Source: Streptomyces blattellae
GTDB lineage: Bacteria; Actinomycetota; Actinomycetes; Streptomycetales; Streptomycetaceae
Assembly: GCF_009709555.1 (NCBI RefSeq)
Contig: NZ_WJBG01000123.1
Span: 20,933-84,932 of the forward strand
Length of the DNA: 64,000 bases
Direction of reading: 5' to 3'
Shown: positions 52,249 to 60,335 of the stretch, one piece after another
How positions within the stretch are numbered: position 1 is the first letter of the stretch
How the letters are laid out: every line of letters starts with the position of its first letter
Notes under the pieces: generated by a model
The model's input: the letters and a program-made list of their open reading frames with translations, nothing else
The model's database searches: none
Told to the model about the DNA's origin: nothing
Made by a program: the position numbers and the translations under genes

Positions 52249-52446
52249 GTGGCCGTCGATGTTGCTGTCCTGCTGATCCTCGGCATCGTGATCGCCTTCT
52301 TGTGCCGAGGAGGTGGGCTCAAAGCGGGGCACGCCGCGGTGTGCGTGGTCTTCGGTTTGTACCTCGCCGGGACCGACAGCGTCGGCCCGTTCGTGAAGGA
52401 CGTGACGGCGTCGGTCGCCGGCCTGCTGTCGGGGCTGAGGCTGTGA
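52249..52446 (+). CDS. Small two-helix membrane protein
   Basis: 65 residues. Two hydrophobic segments, VAVLLILGIVIAFLCRGGG and GHAAVCVVFGLYLAGT, are separated by a basic turn. The C-terminus VKDVTASVAGLLSGLRL is amphipathic. GTG start at 52249 with GGAGGGGG upstream. Very small proteins of this type are frequent near transfer genes and regulators in Streptomyces. I do not know its function. It lies in the divergent gap between the HTH-kinase gene and the main cluster operon. Confidence 0.6.
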   Translation: MAVDVAVLLILGIVIAFLCRGGGLKAGHAAVCVVFGLYLAGTDSVGPFVKDVTASVAGLLSGLRL

Positions 52447-52624
52447 GCGCGGCGCCAGCGTCACCGGGCCCCGTCTGCCCACCACGGCCTCCTGGACCTG
52501 GTGGCAGCCAGGCCCTTCTTATCCGTCCATCGCATGCCCGGGAAGGCGGCGTCGGGTCGTAGTTCAGCCGACCGAAGAGTCCGGTTCTGCACGAGATCAC
52601 CGATCTACTGATGGAGCCCTCACC

Positions 52625-53434
52625 ATGTGCTATCAGCCGACTACCACCCTCTTGTCGACGACGCTGCCCCCGACCGCCACACACCCAGTGGGCGATGTAC
52701 TGCTTGGCCCTTCATTCCAGCCGAGTTCCGCTGCTCCGGCTCCGCGCCCGGTCGCGGTGATACTCGATCTCTTCGGCACGCTCGTCGCAGCCCCGACCGC
52801 GGTCGAACGGCGAGCTGCCGCCGCCCAGTTCGCAGAAATCCTGGGCGTATCCCTTTCGGTCGCCGAGGCGGCGCTGTCCGACAGCTGGCAGGCGAGGCAC
52901 GACGGGCAGCTGACGTCCACTACCGAGGTTGCGGCTCATCTCGTCACCCGCTGCAAAGCGATTCCGGCCTGCGTGGGGGAGCTGGAGATGCTCCTGGCCC
53001 AGCTCGCCGCTGTCCGCCTTGGGGCCGATGCCACTCTCCTGCGGGCTCTGGAGCGGCTTCAGCGCGGTGGCGCCAGGCTGGCCGTCCTTAGCGATGCGTC
53101 CCCGGACATAGCCGAAGCGTGGAGTCGCAGCGAGCTCGCGCCGCACTTCGACGCCGTCGTCTTCAGCTGCAGGACGGGCGCGGTGAAGCCCGACCGTCTG
53201 CTCTTCCAGACGGTCCTCCACGAACTCGACGCGGCTCCGCATCAGGCCCTCTACTGCGGCGATGGCGGCGGTGACGAGCTGGCCGGCGCGGAGCGTGCCG
53301 GGATGCGTGCGGTGCGCGTGGAACGTCGCGGCGGGCCCGGCAGCCTCGTGTTCGGTGAGACCGCCTGGTCCGGCAGGGCGATACCCAGTGTCGAAGCTCT
53401 GCCCTCCCTGCTGGACAGCTGGGGGAAGCGATGA
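52625..53434 (+). CDS. HAD-like hydrolase, DLFGT type
   Basis: 269 residues. A disordered N-terminus of ~45 residues precedes motif I VILDLFGTLV, motif II VLSDAS, motif III AVKPDRLLF and motif IV CGDGGGDELAGAERAG. In motif I the second Asp of phosphatases (DxD) is replaced by Phe, as in haloacid-dehalogenase-like members. A dehalogenase/hydrolase or atypical phosphatase role is therefore possible. It is the first gene of a tightly packed operon (ATGA overlap with the dehydrogenase). Confidence 0.82.
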   Translation: MCYQPTTTLLSTTLPPTATHPVGDVLLGPSFQPSSAAPAPRPVAVILDLFGTLVAAPTAVERRAAAAQFAEILGVSLSVAEAALSDSWQARHDGQLTSTTEVAAHLVTRCKAIPACVGELEMLLAQLAAVRLGADATLLRALERLQRGGARLAVLSDASPDIAEAWSRSELAPHFDAVVFSCRTGAVKPDRLLFQTVLHELDAAPHQALYCGDGGGDELAGAERAGMRAVRVERRGGPGSLVFGETAWSGRAIPSVEALPSLLDSWGKR

Positions 53435-54444
53435 GCGGCCCGTTCGCGTGGGCGGTTGAGAACGGCGTCCTCTGCCAGCACCCCGCTCCGGCCAGCGTGT
53501 CCGTCAGCATGCCCCCGGCGCGCGATACGACGATCATCGAGACGCGCTACACGGGATTGTGCGGAAGCGACGTCGCCAAGCTCAATCACCCGTGGCAGGG
53601 ACGATTGCCGGAACCGTGGTACCCCGGGCACGAGATCGTCGGCGTCGACACGGAGACGGGAGGCTGGGTCGCAGTCGACCCGATGGTCTCCTGTCGCTCG
53701 TGCCACTACTGCGACCGTGGCCATGTCCACCTCTGCCCACGACTCCAGCGCATCGGGTGGGATCTCCCCGGAGGTCTCGCCGACCGTGTGAGGGTGCCCC
53801 GCGGCAGCGTCATTCCGCTTCCCCATCTTCACGATCCTGCGCACGGAGTCCTCGCTGATCCGATGGCGGTGGCCCAGCACGGAGTCCGCTGCGGGCTACG
53901 GGTGCCTCTGGGGCGGCTCGGCATAATCGGGGGCGGCGTCCTTGCGGTGTGCACGGCCATCTGCGCGGCAGAGGCGGGGTGGGACGTCCACATGCTGGTC
54001 AGGGAACCCTCCCGGTCGCATCAACTCCGGTACGTCCTCTACGGGCACATCACTCTTCACACTGCCGAGCTTCCGGCGTGCGACGCCGTCGTGGACGCCG
54101 CGTCCGGCCAGAGCGACGCCCCTATACGGCAGGCGCTGAAGGCTGTCCGTGACGGCGGAACGGTCCTCGTCCAGAACGCCTATGCGCCCCGCGTCGTTCT
54201 CTCGGTTCCTCTGCGGGACGTCTTCCGTCGCTCGATCACCCTGCGCGGCTCCTTCTCGTATTGCCGCGCAGATGGCCACGACGACTTCCGAGACGCCATC
54301 GATGTCATCGCCAAGGGCGGCGACTGGGCCGCCCTGATGACGCGAGACCGATTCCCCCTCAGCGAGCTGCCGCAGGGACTGGCGGCCCTGAATAACGAAG
54401 CTCGCCATCGCCCCTTCAAGGTCCTGCTCACATCCGACACGTGA
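53431..54444 (+). CDS. Zinc-dependent medium-chain dehydrogenase
   Basis: 337 residues. Catalytic zinc ligands are in GLCGSDVAKL (Cys) and PGHEIVG (His-Glu). The structural zinc knuckle VSCRSCHYCDRGHVHLC has four cysteines. The Rossmann motif LGIIGGGVLAVCTAI is followed by DVHMLVREPSRSHQL, whose basic end hints at NADP. It oxidises or reduces an alcohol/ketone, as in L-threonine or sugar dehydrogenases. Both ends overlap neighbours by 4 bases, so it is translated with the HAD and TrpD-like enzymes and likely acts on the same intermediate. Confidence 0.88.
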   Translation: MSGPFAWAVENGVLCQHPAPASVSVSMPPARDTTIIETRYTGLCGSDVAKLNHPWQGRLPEPWYPGHEIVGVDTETGGWVAVDPMVSCRSCHYCDRGHVHLCPRLQRIGWDLPGGLADRVRVPRGSVIPLPHLHDPAHGVLADPMAVAQHGVRCGLRVPLGRLGIIGGGVLAVCTAICAAEAGWDVHMLVREPSRSHQLRYVLYGHITLHTAELPACDAVVDAASGQSDAPIRQALKAVRDGGTVLVQNAYAPRVVLSVPLRDVFRRSITLRGSFSYCRADGHDDFRDAIDVIAKGGDWAALMTRDRFPLSELPQGLAALNNEARHRPFKVLLTSDT

Positions 54445-55613
54445 TGGAAGGAGTCCACACCGTGGTGGTCACAACGCCATTGCTCGCCCACAAGATCAAT
54501 TCACCAGCCGACATCCCGCCCCAGGACGTCCACGAAGGAATCACGCGCATCCTCGCCTTACCGGAGGGCCACACGCGCGACGTGATGCTGGGGAGTGTCC
54601 TGACGGGACTGCTCCTGCGGGGGCCGCGGCTGGAAGAAGTCGAGGCTGCGGTCCAGGCCGCGACGGCCTTGGACCGAAGTGGCTGGGACTTCCATCAGCC
54701 GCCGGAGGGCATGCGGTTCGTCGGCTACACGGGCAGCGGGAAGAAAACCTTCAAGACGATCAACCTCAGTACAGCCGCCGCACTGGTGGCGGCCACCGGG
54801 GGAGCGCACATCGCGAAGCTTGGCTCGCGCAGTGCGTCATCGAAGACCGGGTCCCGCGACTTCATCGACCTCGTGGGGGCGACGAGCGACACGGTCCCGC
54901 ACCCGGAGATGGTCGACATCACGGCGGAGACCGGCTTCGGGTTCTTCTCCATCGAGAACCGCGTACCCGAGTTCGATCGCCGCTACGGAGGCAGGTTCCA
55001 GGCCATACACGCCCTCAGCCTGGCGTTCCCCGCCCTCCTCAGCCCCGTCAGCTGCTCCGCCTATGTGTATGGCCTCTCACACCCCACCGTCGGCGCCTCC
55101 GCTCGGCTGCTCTCCCGGCTCGGTCTGCCGGACGTGGCGGTCATCAACTCCAGCGTCGGCCAGGCCGTCCAGGTCGACGAACTCATCCCCGGCAGCACGG
55201 TCCGAGCCTGTCGCATCAACGCCGGCGACGAGGACCTGGCGTTCAACGACGAGGTACGCAAGGGAGCGACCTCGATGACCCAGGACCTGTCGTCCGTCAC
55301 ACAGCACGAGGACCCGCACGAGAACGTCGCCGCCGCGATACGCGTACTGGCAGGCCGAGACACCAGTGAAGCGCGGAACGCGGTCGCTCTCAACGCCGCT
55401 CTGCTCATGGTGATGTCCGAGGTGGCCCCCACCATCCAGTCCGGCATCGACAAGGCCCTCACCATCATCGACGCGGGCACGGGTCTGGACACGCTCCAGC
55501 AGTTCGTACGGCTCACGGGCGGCGCCCCGCACCAGCTCAACTCGCTCCTGCGACCCGTATCCCCCACGGCCCTTCTGATCAGCCCCGGCGTCAAGGAGGA
55601 GGCAGCGTGCTGA
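54441..55613 (+). CDS. TrpD/nucleoside phosphorylase-like (GT3 fold) enzyme
   Basis: 390 residues. Helical N-terminal domain (GITRILALPEGHTRDVMLGSVLTGLLLRG). The conserved phosphoribosyl-binding region is recognisable but altered. Where anthranilate phosphoribosyltransferase has GTGGD...TFNIST it reads GYTGSGKKTFKTINLSTAAALVAATG. Where TrpD has KHGNRAVSSKSGSAD it reads KLGSRSASSKTGSRD. The fold is therefore clear while the acceptor should differ from anthranilate. Expected reaction: ribosyl(-phosphate) transfer to or from an aromatic base. It has 7 bases of overlap with the radical SAM gene. A possible alternative is a catabolic phosphorylase. Confidence 0.75.
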   Translation: MMEGVHTVVVTTPLLAHKINSPADIPPQDVHEGITRILALPEGHTRDVMLGSVLTGLLLRGPRLEEVEAAVQAATALDRSGWDFHQPPEGMRFVGYTGSGKKTFKTINLSTAAALVAATGGAHIAKLGSRSASSKTGSRDFIDLVGATSDTVPHPEMVDITAETGFGFFSIENRVPEFDRRYGGRFQAIHALSLAFPALLSPVSCSAYVYGLSHPTVGASARLLSRLGLPDVAVINSSVGQAVQVDELIPGSTVRACRINAGDEDLAFNDEVRKGATSMTQDLSSVTQHEDPHENVAAAIRVLAGRDTSEARNAVALNAALLMVMSEVAPTIQSGIDKALTIIDAGTGLDTLQQFVRLTGGAPHQLNSLLRPVSPTALLISPGVKEEAAC

Positions 55614-56503
55614 CGCACGACGAGCTCGCGATCGTCCACCTGGTCCTCAACACCGACTGCAATGCCTGGGACCTGGCACCGACCAAGACCTCACCGGGCG
55701 TGTGCCGCTTCTGCTACCGCGAGCGCAACCGGGTCAGTACCGACGCGGACACGGTCCGCCGTGTCATCGACCAGGTCCGTTCCGAGTCCGAGGCCCACAG
55801 GTGCGTCTTCACCGGCGGGGACCCAGTGATGCCGTACGACAACCACTTGGAGATCGCTCTCCAGCACGCCACCGAAGTCGGCTTCGAGACCAACCTCCAC
55901 ACCAACGGCCTGCTCCTGAGCGAGCGTTATGCCGGTCTCCGTGACCACGTGACCATCTACTCCCTGGCAGTCGACGGCCCGAACGCCGAGACGGCCAACT
56001 GGTTCCGCGGACAGGGCTACTTCGAACGGTTCCTGTCCAACGTCGAGTTCCTCACCGCCGACCAGCGACGGCTCGCCTTCAACACCTTCACAACGGCCGG
56101 CTCCGTGAAAGATCTGCCCCGCCTCGCCCAGCTCATCGCCGGGGTAGCCCAGCAGACCGACGTCGAATACTGGCTGATCTCCCAGTACCGCCCCATCGGC
56201 CGCGCGAACACGCGCAAGGCGGAGATCTACGGCTTCGAGCGGGACGACTTCGTACGGGCCGTGGATGACGTGCGCGACATGGTCGAGGGGGTGGAGATCT
56301 ACGCCCAGCCCACGCGTGCCCCGGAGGACCAGTACCCGTTCCGTGTCTGGGTCCTCGCCGACGGAACGGTCACCGCAGATCTCGGCAGCGTCGCTGCTCC
56401 TCGCAACGAGGTGCTGGGCGATCTCCTGGTTGACGGCTTCGAGCCGCTGGTCCGCCGGGCTTTCGCCCTCCGTGAGCAGACGCAGATGGAAGGAATCGCA
56501 TGA
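55607..56503 (+). CDS. Radical SAM protein with C-X14-C-X2-C cluster motif
   Basis: 298 residues from GTG 55607 (AAGGAGGA upstream). The iron-sulphur ligands are Cys18, Cys33 and Cys36 (NTDCNAW...GVCRFCYRE). The C-X14-C-X2-C spacing replaces the classic C-X3-C-X2-C; the same spacing is known in one group of QueE (7-carboxy-7-deazaguanine synthase). SAM-binding VFTGGDPVMPYDN, TNLHTNG and the later strand motifs of a TIM barrel are present. The C-terminal region (VWVLADGTVTADLGSVAAPRNEVLGDLLVDGF) resembles the tail of radical SAM maturases but has no extra cluster cysteines. Coupled to TrpRS-like gene by ATGA. Confidence 0.82.
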   Translation: MLTHDELAIVHLVLNTDCNAWDLAPTKTSPGVCRFCYRERNRVSTDADTVRRVIDQVRSESEAHRCVFTGGDPVMPYDNHLEIALQHATEVGFETNLHTNGLLLSERYAGLRDHVTIYSLAVDGPNAETANWFRGQGYFERFLSNVEFLTADQRRLAFNTFTTAGSVKDLPRLAQLIAGVAQQTDVEYWLISQYRPIGRANTRKAEIYGFERDDFVRAVDDVRDMVEGVEIYAQPTRAPEDQYPFRVWVLADGTVTADLGSVAAPRNEVLGDLLVDGFEPLVRRAFALREQTQMEGIA

Positions 56504-57516
56504 AGTTCGACGCGGCGTACTACGAGAACGTCATCGACCAGCACAGCTACGAGCGCCTGGGACTCGGCGCCATCGACTTCGCCCTCGCGGGGATGAGCCC
56601 CGACGACCTGCGCACGAAGTGGGTGTGTCACACGGGCGCGCGCGGGTTCGCAGAGGCGGTCGCGGACGGGCAGCCCGCCATCGTCACCACCGGGGTCGGG
56701 CTCGGGGGCCCGCCTCACGCCGGCACCCTCTTCCAACTGCTGCGCGCGATCAAACTGCAGCAGTGCGGCCTCGACGTCCAGATCGTCCTGGGCGATCTCG
56801 ACTCCTACAACGCCCGCCGCACGCCCCTGGACTCCGTGCGGAAACTCGCCGACCAGTACGAGGAGTTCGTCCTGGGCCTCGGGTTCGACGCCACGCGCGG
56901 TGTGCTGCGCAGGCAGGAGGGCGAGACCGACGTCCTGGCCACCGCGTTCCTGCTGTCGCGCCACCTGGGCGACGAGGACTTCCACTGGGCAGAGGAGGAC
57001 CTCGCCGGCCTCTACCGCAACCACGGAGTCTTCGACCACCTCAACTACGGCATGAAGCAGGCCACCCTGCTCATGGCCGCGGACTTCGTCCACCTCCTCC
57101 GCGAAGGACGTCATGTCCTGGTCTCCCTCGGGGTCGACGAGCACAAGTACGTAGCCCTCGCCCGGCGCGGTGCGGAACGCTGGGGGCTGCCCGCGAGCCA
57201 GCTGTCCGGCATCTACACCAAGATGATCCCGGGCCTCGGCGGCCTCCCGAAGATGAGCAAGAGCATCCCCGGCTCCGGGATCGACGCCTCCATGTACGCC
57301 GAGGACATCCGGGCCCTGCTCCAGGCGGACACCGACACGGCGCCCACCGACGACGGCTCGGCGCTGCTCCAGATGTACGCGTGTCTGCCCGAGGTCGACG
57401 GTCGGGAGTACGACCGGGCCTCGGCCGCGCGCCGCGACGGAGGCCCCGAATGGCTCACCGTGCGCGAGCAGCTGGTCGAGCGGCTGATCTCGCTGTTCTC
57501 CCACTGGCCGAAGTAA
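56500..57516 (+). CDS. Tryptophanyl-tRNA synthetase-like class I enzyme
   Basis: 338 residues, the normal length of bacterial TrpRS. The HIGH region reads GLGGPPHAGTL near residue 72. The KMSKS loop is intact (LPKMSKSIPGSGI, near residue 252), and VSLGVDEHKYVALARR matches the TrpRS 'xVGxDQ' strand. The N-terminal ~50 residues and HIGH region are unlike housekeeping TrpRS. It may activate tryptophan or another amino acid for a biosynthetic step, or serve as a resistant or tRNA-supplying paralogue. It lies inside the operon, not with translation genes. Confidence 0.75.
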   Translation: MKFDAAYYENVIDQHSYERLGLGAIDFALAGMSPDDLRTKWVCHTGARGFAEAVADGQPAIVTTGVGLGGPPHAGTLFQLLRAIKLQQCGLDVQIVLGDLDSYNARRTPLDSVRKLADQYEEFVLGLGFDATRGVLRRQEGETDVLATAFLLSRHLGDEDFHWAEEDLAGLYRNHGVFDHLNYGMKQATLLMAADFVHLLREGRHVLVSLGVDEHKYVALARRGAERWGLPASQLSGIYTKMIPGLGGLPKMSKSIPGSGIDASMYAEDIRALLQADTDTAPTDDGSALLQMYACLPEVDGREYDRASAARRDGGPEWLTVREQLVERLISLFSHWPK

Positions 57517-57530
57517 CCAAGGAGCCTCTC

Positions 57531-58241
57531 GTGCACACGAACATCACGACCTCCCACCAGCCCGTCGGCGGCCCCGAGTCCTACTTCATCAGGAGCGGCT
57601 ACCGAGGCCGGGACCACGTGGAGTACTTCCCCGACGAGACGGACGACACCGTCACCTGGCAGCCCGACGTCTACCCGTACACCGCCGCCCAGGCCAAGGA
57701 ACTCGACCGCGATGTCGTGATCGACATCGGCTGCGGACGCGCGGGCAAACTGGCGACGCTGGCCGACGAGTACCCGGCCTGGACCTACATCGGCGTGGAC
57801 TTCGGGGACAACCTCATCTGGTGCCGCGACAACCACCCCTTCGGGGAGTGGATCGACGTCGACCTTGAGTCCGCCGAGCGGCTGCCCATCGACCCATCCC
57901 TCGTGCGCCGGTCCGTCGTGGTCTGCTCCGACGTGATCGAGCACCTGGTGAATCCGATGCCGGCCCTGTCCCTCATCTGCAGTCTCCTCCTGGAAGGCAG
58001 CGCCGCCGCCGTACTGTCCACGCCGGCCCGCGAGTGCCGCAGCGGTTACGACGCTCCCGGGCCGCCTCGTAACCCCAGCCACGTGCGGGAATGGGCGAGC
58101 GACGAGTTCCAGGCACTGCTGCGGGCGTCCGGATTCGAGATCCACTACGCCGGGCTCACCCGAAGCGACGACGCCTCCAACGGCCTGTCCACCCAACTGC
58201 TCCTCGTCGGCCTGGGAGCGGCGGAGGAGGAACAGCGGTGA
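57531..58241 (+). CDS. Class I SAM-dependent methyltransferase
   Basis: 236 residues from GTG 57531 with GGAGCC upstream. SAM motif I VVIDIGCGRAGKLATLADEYP near residue 63, then YIGVDFGDNLIWCRDNHPFGEWIDVDLE and VVVCSDVIEHLVNPMPALSLICSLL (post-motif helix). It ends in a GxEIHYAG-like strand. The fold is that of small-molecule O- or N-methyltransferases of the Ubi/COQ type. Gap of 14 bases to the TrpRS-like gene and a GTGA overlap with the next glycosyltransferase make it part of the same transcript. Confidence 0.82.
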   Translation: MHTNITTSHQPVGGPESYFIRSGYRGRDHVEYFPDETDDTVTWQPDVYPYTAAQAKELDRDVVIDIGCGRAGKLATLADEYPAWTYIGVDFGDNLIWCRDNHPFGEWIDVDLESAERLPIDPSLVRRSVVVCSDVIEHLVNPMPALSLICSLLLEGSAAAVLSTPARECRSGYDAPGPPRNPSHVREWASDEFQALLRASGFEIHYAGLTRSDDASNGLSTQLLLVGLGAAEEEQR

Positions 58242-59329
58242 CAGCGGTTCCCCGACCCGAGGGCATGCGTGTCGTCCACCTACCGGCTCGAACCCCGTAC
58301 GCGTGGAAGCTGCAGAGCCGTGACTTCCACATCCTGAACGGGACCGAGATCCCCAGCGGCGACACGGTGCCGGCGGCCGTCAACGCCGCCTGGCTCCTCG
58401 ACCACGGCCCACTCACATGGCTCGACGTCCTGCACCTGCACCACATCGACTTTGAGGACCTCACCACCCTGGATCGCCTGCTCGACGAATGCCTGAACCA
58501 CGGAGTCAACGTGGTCTTCACCGCCCACGACACACGCCCCATGGTCGGCAACGCCGAGGACTTCACCGCGCGGCTGCGCATGCTCCACTCCGCCGAGGTC
58601 AGCTGGGTCTGCCTCACCGAAGGCTCTGTCACAACGCTCGCCGAGATTCTCGGCGGGCGTCCCCAGGCGGCGATCATTCCTCACGGGTACGTCGCGTCCC
58701 CGGAGTCGCTGGCCGGCCGGGAGCGCACTCCGAGCAACTCGGCAGCCCAGTACCTCATGTTCGGGGCCTCACGGGCCAGCCGGGACCAGCTGTCCACCAT
58801 GGCCAACTGGAGCTTGGGGATCACGGATCCCCTCAGCAACCTTCACGTCCTCCTGCGCGCGTTCAGCCCCGCCGACTTCGCCGACGGGGGCCGCGGTCCA
58901 CTGCTCCTGGAGACGGCCCGGCACGACCCCCGTATCCGCCTCACCATGCGCCCGTACCCCACGGACGAGGAAGTGGTCAGAGCTGGTCTGGCCTCGGACG
59001 CACTGCTGCTGCCGTACCTCTGGGGCAGTCACTCCGGGCAACTGGAACTGGCCTTCGACCTGAACCTCCTACCGGTCTGCTCCCTCACCGGTCACCTGTC
59101 CGAGCAGTACGAGCGGCACAAGGGATTCGTCGAAGAACCCGAATGGTTCGACTGGTCGCAGGGGCACCCCAATCTCTTCGGAGAGAAGTTCCTGACCGCG
59201 CTGGAGAACGCTGCAGCGAGGCTCAGCTCCAGGCCCCGCCGCCTTGAACCCGAGTTCCTCGACTACAGGGCTGAGGAGCACCGAACGATCCTCAGCCAAT
59301 ACGCCCGCGTGTACGGTGGCGACCAGTGA
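58238..59329 (+). CDS. Glycosyltransferase, probably GT-B fold
   Basis: 363 residues from GTG 58238 (GTGA). The N-terminal part, VVHLPARTPYAWKLQSRDFHILNG, then HGPLTWLDVLHLHHIDFEDLTTLDRLLDECLNHGVNVVFTAHDTRPMVGN, fits a GT4-like Rossmann half. A GHG-like IIPHGYVASPESL and the final region LLLPYLWGSHSGQLELAFDLNLLPVCSLTGHLSEQYE match the nucleotide-sugar side. A GT-B enzyme using an unknown NDP-sugar on the cluster product is the likeliest role. No membrane segment. Coupled to the GT2 gene by a 4-base overlap. Confidence 0.7.
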   Translation: MTAVPRPEGMRVVHLPARTPYAWKLQSRDFHILNGTEIPSGDTVPAAVNAAWLLDHGPLTWLDVLHLHHIDFEDLTTLDRLLDECLNHGVNVVFTAHDTRPMVGNAEDFTARLRMLHSAEVSWVCLTEGSVTTLAEILGGRPQAAIIPHGYVASPESLAGRERTPSNSAAQYLMFGASRASRDQLSTMANWSLGITDPLSNLHVLLRAFSPADFADGGRGPLLLETARHDPRIRLTMRPYPTDEEVVRAGLASDALLLPYLWGSHSGQLELAFDLNLLPVCSLTGHLSEQYERHKGFVEEPEWFDWSQGHPNLFGEKFLTALENAAARLSSRPRRLEPEFLDYRAEEHRTILSQYARVYGGDQ

Positions 59330-60237
59330 GCGCGCCTCCACGTATTTCGTGCGTGATCCTTTGCCACAACTACGGCCGATATCTCGACCGGGCCATAAAG
59401 AGCTGCCTGGAACAGGAGCCCGGAAACTTCGCCCTTCACGAAGTCATCGTCATCGATGACGGCTCCAGCGACGAAACCGAGGAGGTGTGCCTGCGCCGCG
59501 AAGGCGATGTCAAGGTCATTCGGAGAAGCCAGCAGGGTTTCGGTCAAACCCTGACCGACGCATTTCTCCTCAGTACCGGCGACTGGGTGGCTCCGCTCGA
59601 CGCCGACGACTGGTTCCACCCGTCGAAGTTGCGTACATGCGCTGAGGCCATGACAGGAGAGTCGCTGTTCATCGAGCACTGGGAAAATGTGGTCGACTCC
59701 GACGGGAATCCAATGCTGGAGGAACCACATCCGGGCGGAAACACGAGCACCCTGGTAGTCCACCGTGATGCCGGTCTCAGCCTCCTGCCGGCGAGCAACG
59801 AGATCTTCTTCCACGCGTTGCGTGAGGCCGGTCGAGGCGTTGTACTCCGGGACCCGTTGACCTTCTATCGGGTCCACCCCCGCAGCATGACCGACCGGAG
59901 TACGCCCGGCGCGTCACAGGACTATCGGGCTGACGTATGCATCGCGCTGTCGGATCGGCTCCGCTCGATGTACGAAATTCCTCCGGCATGGACGAGTAGC
60001 CGCCAGCTCAGAAGGATCTCCTGGCATTTTCGGGCACTCGCTTCCGGTCACAGAGTGGAATCCGCCATGCAACGAAAGGAGCGTGTCTCCGCAATGCTCC
60101 TGATTCCGGGCATGCTCATCGGCACGCTCCGCGCACATGACCCGATAGCACCGTGGCTCAAGTCCCTCTCCAGCACGATCGCGGGACGGCCACTGGTGCG
60201 GCTGACAGCGAACCAGGAACGGCAGGCTCATTCGTGA
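59326..60237 (+). CDS. Glycosyltransferase family 2
   Basis: 303 residues. Opens ISCVILCHNYGRYLDRAIKSCLEQ, then VIVIDDGSSDETEEV and GDWVAPLDADDWFHPSKL, giving the GT2 DDGS and DAD metal-binding motifs. A conserved PLTFYRVHPRSMTD near residue 180 is the acceptor-side motif. The last ~90 residues are helical and basic with one hydrophobic stretch (SAMLLIPGMLIGTL), possibly a peripheral membrane contact. It completes the operon starting at 52625. The acceptor may be the cluster product or a lipid carrier. Confidence 0.85.
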   Translation: MSAPPRISCVILCHNYGRYLDRAIKSCLEQEPGNFALHEVIVIDDGSSDETEEVCLRREGDVKVIRRSQQGFGQTLTDAFLLSTGDWVAPLDADDWFHPSKLRTCAEAMTGESLFIEHWENVVDSDGNPMLEEPHPGGNTSTLVVHRDAGLSLLPASNEIFFHALREAGRGVVLRDPLTFYRVHPRSMTDRSTPGASQDYRADVCIALSDRLRSMYEIPPAWTSSRQLRRISWHFRALASGHRVESAMQRKERVSAMLLIPGMLIGTLRAHDPIAPWLKSLSSTIAGRPLVRLTANQERQAHS

Positions 60238-60335
60238 TCATTCCGACGATGTGTCGGGGGCGACGGTGATAAAATCGCCGCTTCCAATCCCTTACTGGTC
60301 AGGCCAGTTGTCCGACCCAGGAGCGTATAAGCGCC

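Noticed and set aside
60238..60335. T-box or other tRNA-sensing leader before the TyrRS gene
   Set aside because: Only 98 bases; no T-box core sequence or specifier-loop structure seen.
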